From assembly GCA_037968995.1 (NCBI GenBank), contig JBBKWP010000098.1, positions 1-15,565 of the forward strand: DNA of 15,565 nt, in the 5' to 3' direction. The stretch comes from JAEXNA01 sp037968995. GTDB lineage: Bacteria > Vulcanimicrobiota > Xenobia > Xenobiales > JADMJV01. The notes beneath the pieces were generated by a model. It saw only the letters and a program-made list of their open reading frames with translations. It was not told where the DNA came from and did no database searches. Shown here one piece after another: positions 15,274-15,565 of the stretch. Made by a program: the position numbers and the translations under genes. Every line of letters starts with the position of its first letter. The first letter of the stretch is position 1.

Positions 15274-15565
15274 TCAGTCCCGGAGAGGAGGTCTCAACCT
15301 TAGGTATGTAACGATCAGGATGAGAACCAGAAGCCCGCAGAGTAGCGCTTTGCCCGCCCAGCCCAAGGCGTCGAAAATTAGTTTTAGAGCCATTTTTAAA
15401 GCTTCTGCTCTGCCGCCCAAGCAGCGAAATTGTTCTCTCCCCGGCCAGACGAAGGCTACGGCTTGGTCGCGCTTGCCGTACCTATCAAAGGTGGCCTTAT
15501 CAACTTCTTCGCCACCACCGAACCGAACCCCGTCGACATTGCCGTCAAAGATAATGGTGTATGCT
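15274..15565 (-). CDS. C-terminal end of an unrecognised tail-anchored membrane protein, partial
   Basis: The minus-strand frame is open from the right edge to a TGA at 15274-15276, giving 96 visible residues. It reads FDGNVDGVRFGGGEEVDK and later AVAFVWPGREQFRCLGG. It ends with one hydrophobic segment, KALLCGLLVLILIVTYLRL, and a short basic tail, so the protein is a C-terminal membrane anchor with the rest presumably cytoplasmic. I do not recognise the family. The N-terminus lies outside the window. The coding quality is even and there are no stops, so it is probably intact, unlike its left neighbours. Confidence 0.6.
   Translation of the reverse strand, partial: AYTIIFDGNVDGVRFGGGEEVDKATFDRYGKRDQAVAFVWPGREQFRCLGGRAEALKMALKLIFDALGWAGKALLCGLLVLILIVTYLRLRPPLRD

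Overview
The window is a 15.5 kb piece of a moderately GC-rich bacterial chromosome. It carries genes on both strands, short intergenic gaps and no RNA genes, IS elements or CRISPR arrays that I could see. A lipobox protein and a Sec-exported hydrolase fit a diderm (Gram-negative type) cell. No gene here allows a safe phylum call. Shine-Dalgarno sites of the AGGAGG type precede several genes, and one gene may be leaderless.

Layout. (1) 1-3972, minus strand: an operon of an RlmD-like rRNA methyltransferase and a Clp-family AAA+ ATPase that runs off the left edge. (2) 4007-7881, plus strand: three unrecognised genes. They are an 866-residue Ser/Thr-rich protein with no Sec signal and a hydrophobic C-terminus, a very acidic helical 158-residue protein with two TPR-like repeats, and a 165-residue protein with two membrane segments. 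The first gene and the following pair are each preceded by the same promoter module, with identical internal spacing. This is the most interesting part of the window and looks like a co-regulated client/chaperone/membrane-partner set. (3) 8061-9404: a small amphi-Trp domain gene converging on an exported EF-hand plus alpha/beta-hydrolase gene. (4) 9500-11527, plus strand: a MerR-type regulator translationally coupled to a soluble VWA-domain protein, with a near-consensus promoter abutting a GTG start. (5) 11568-14488, minus strand: a large lipoprotein with an Lcl/DUF1566-type domain, followed by a strong terminator. (6) 14489-15565: a decayed region with an arsenite-methyltransferase-like fragment, a zinc-peptidase-like fragment lacking the HE of HExxH, and the end of a tail-anchored membrane protein running off the right edge.

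Working together: only three links are supported by sequence. These are the rRNA methyltransferase/Clp operon, the MerR/VWA operon (ATGA overlap), and the shared promoter of the 4131-7881 genes. Three long mononucleotide runs (G9, C8, C9) sit inside the MerR, VWA and methyltransferase genes. They are candidate slippage sites.
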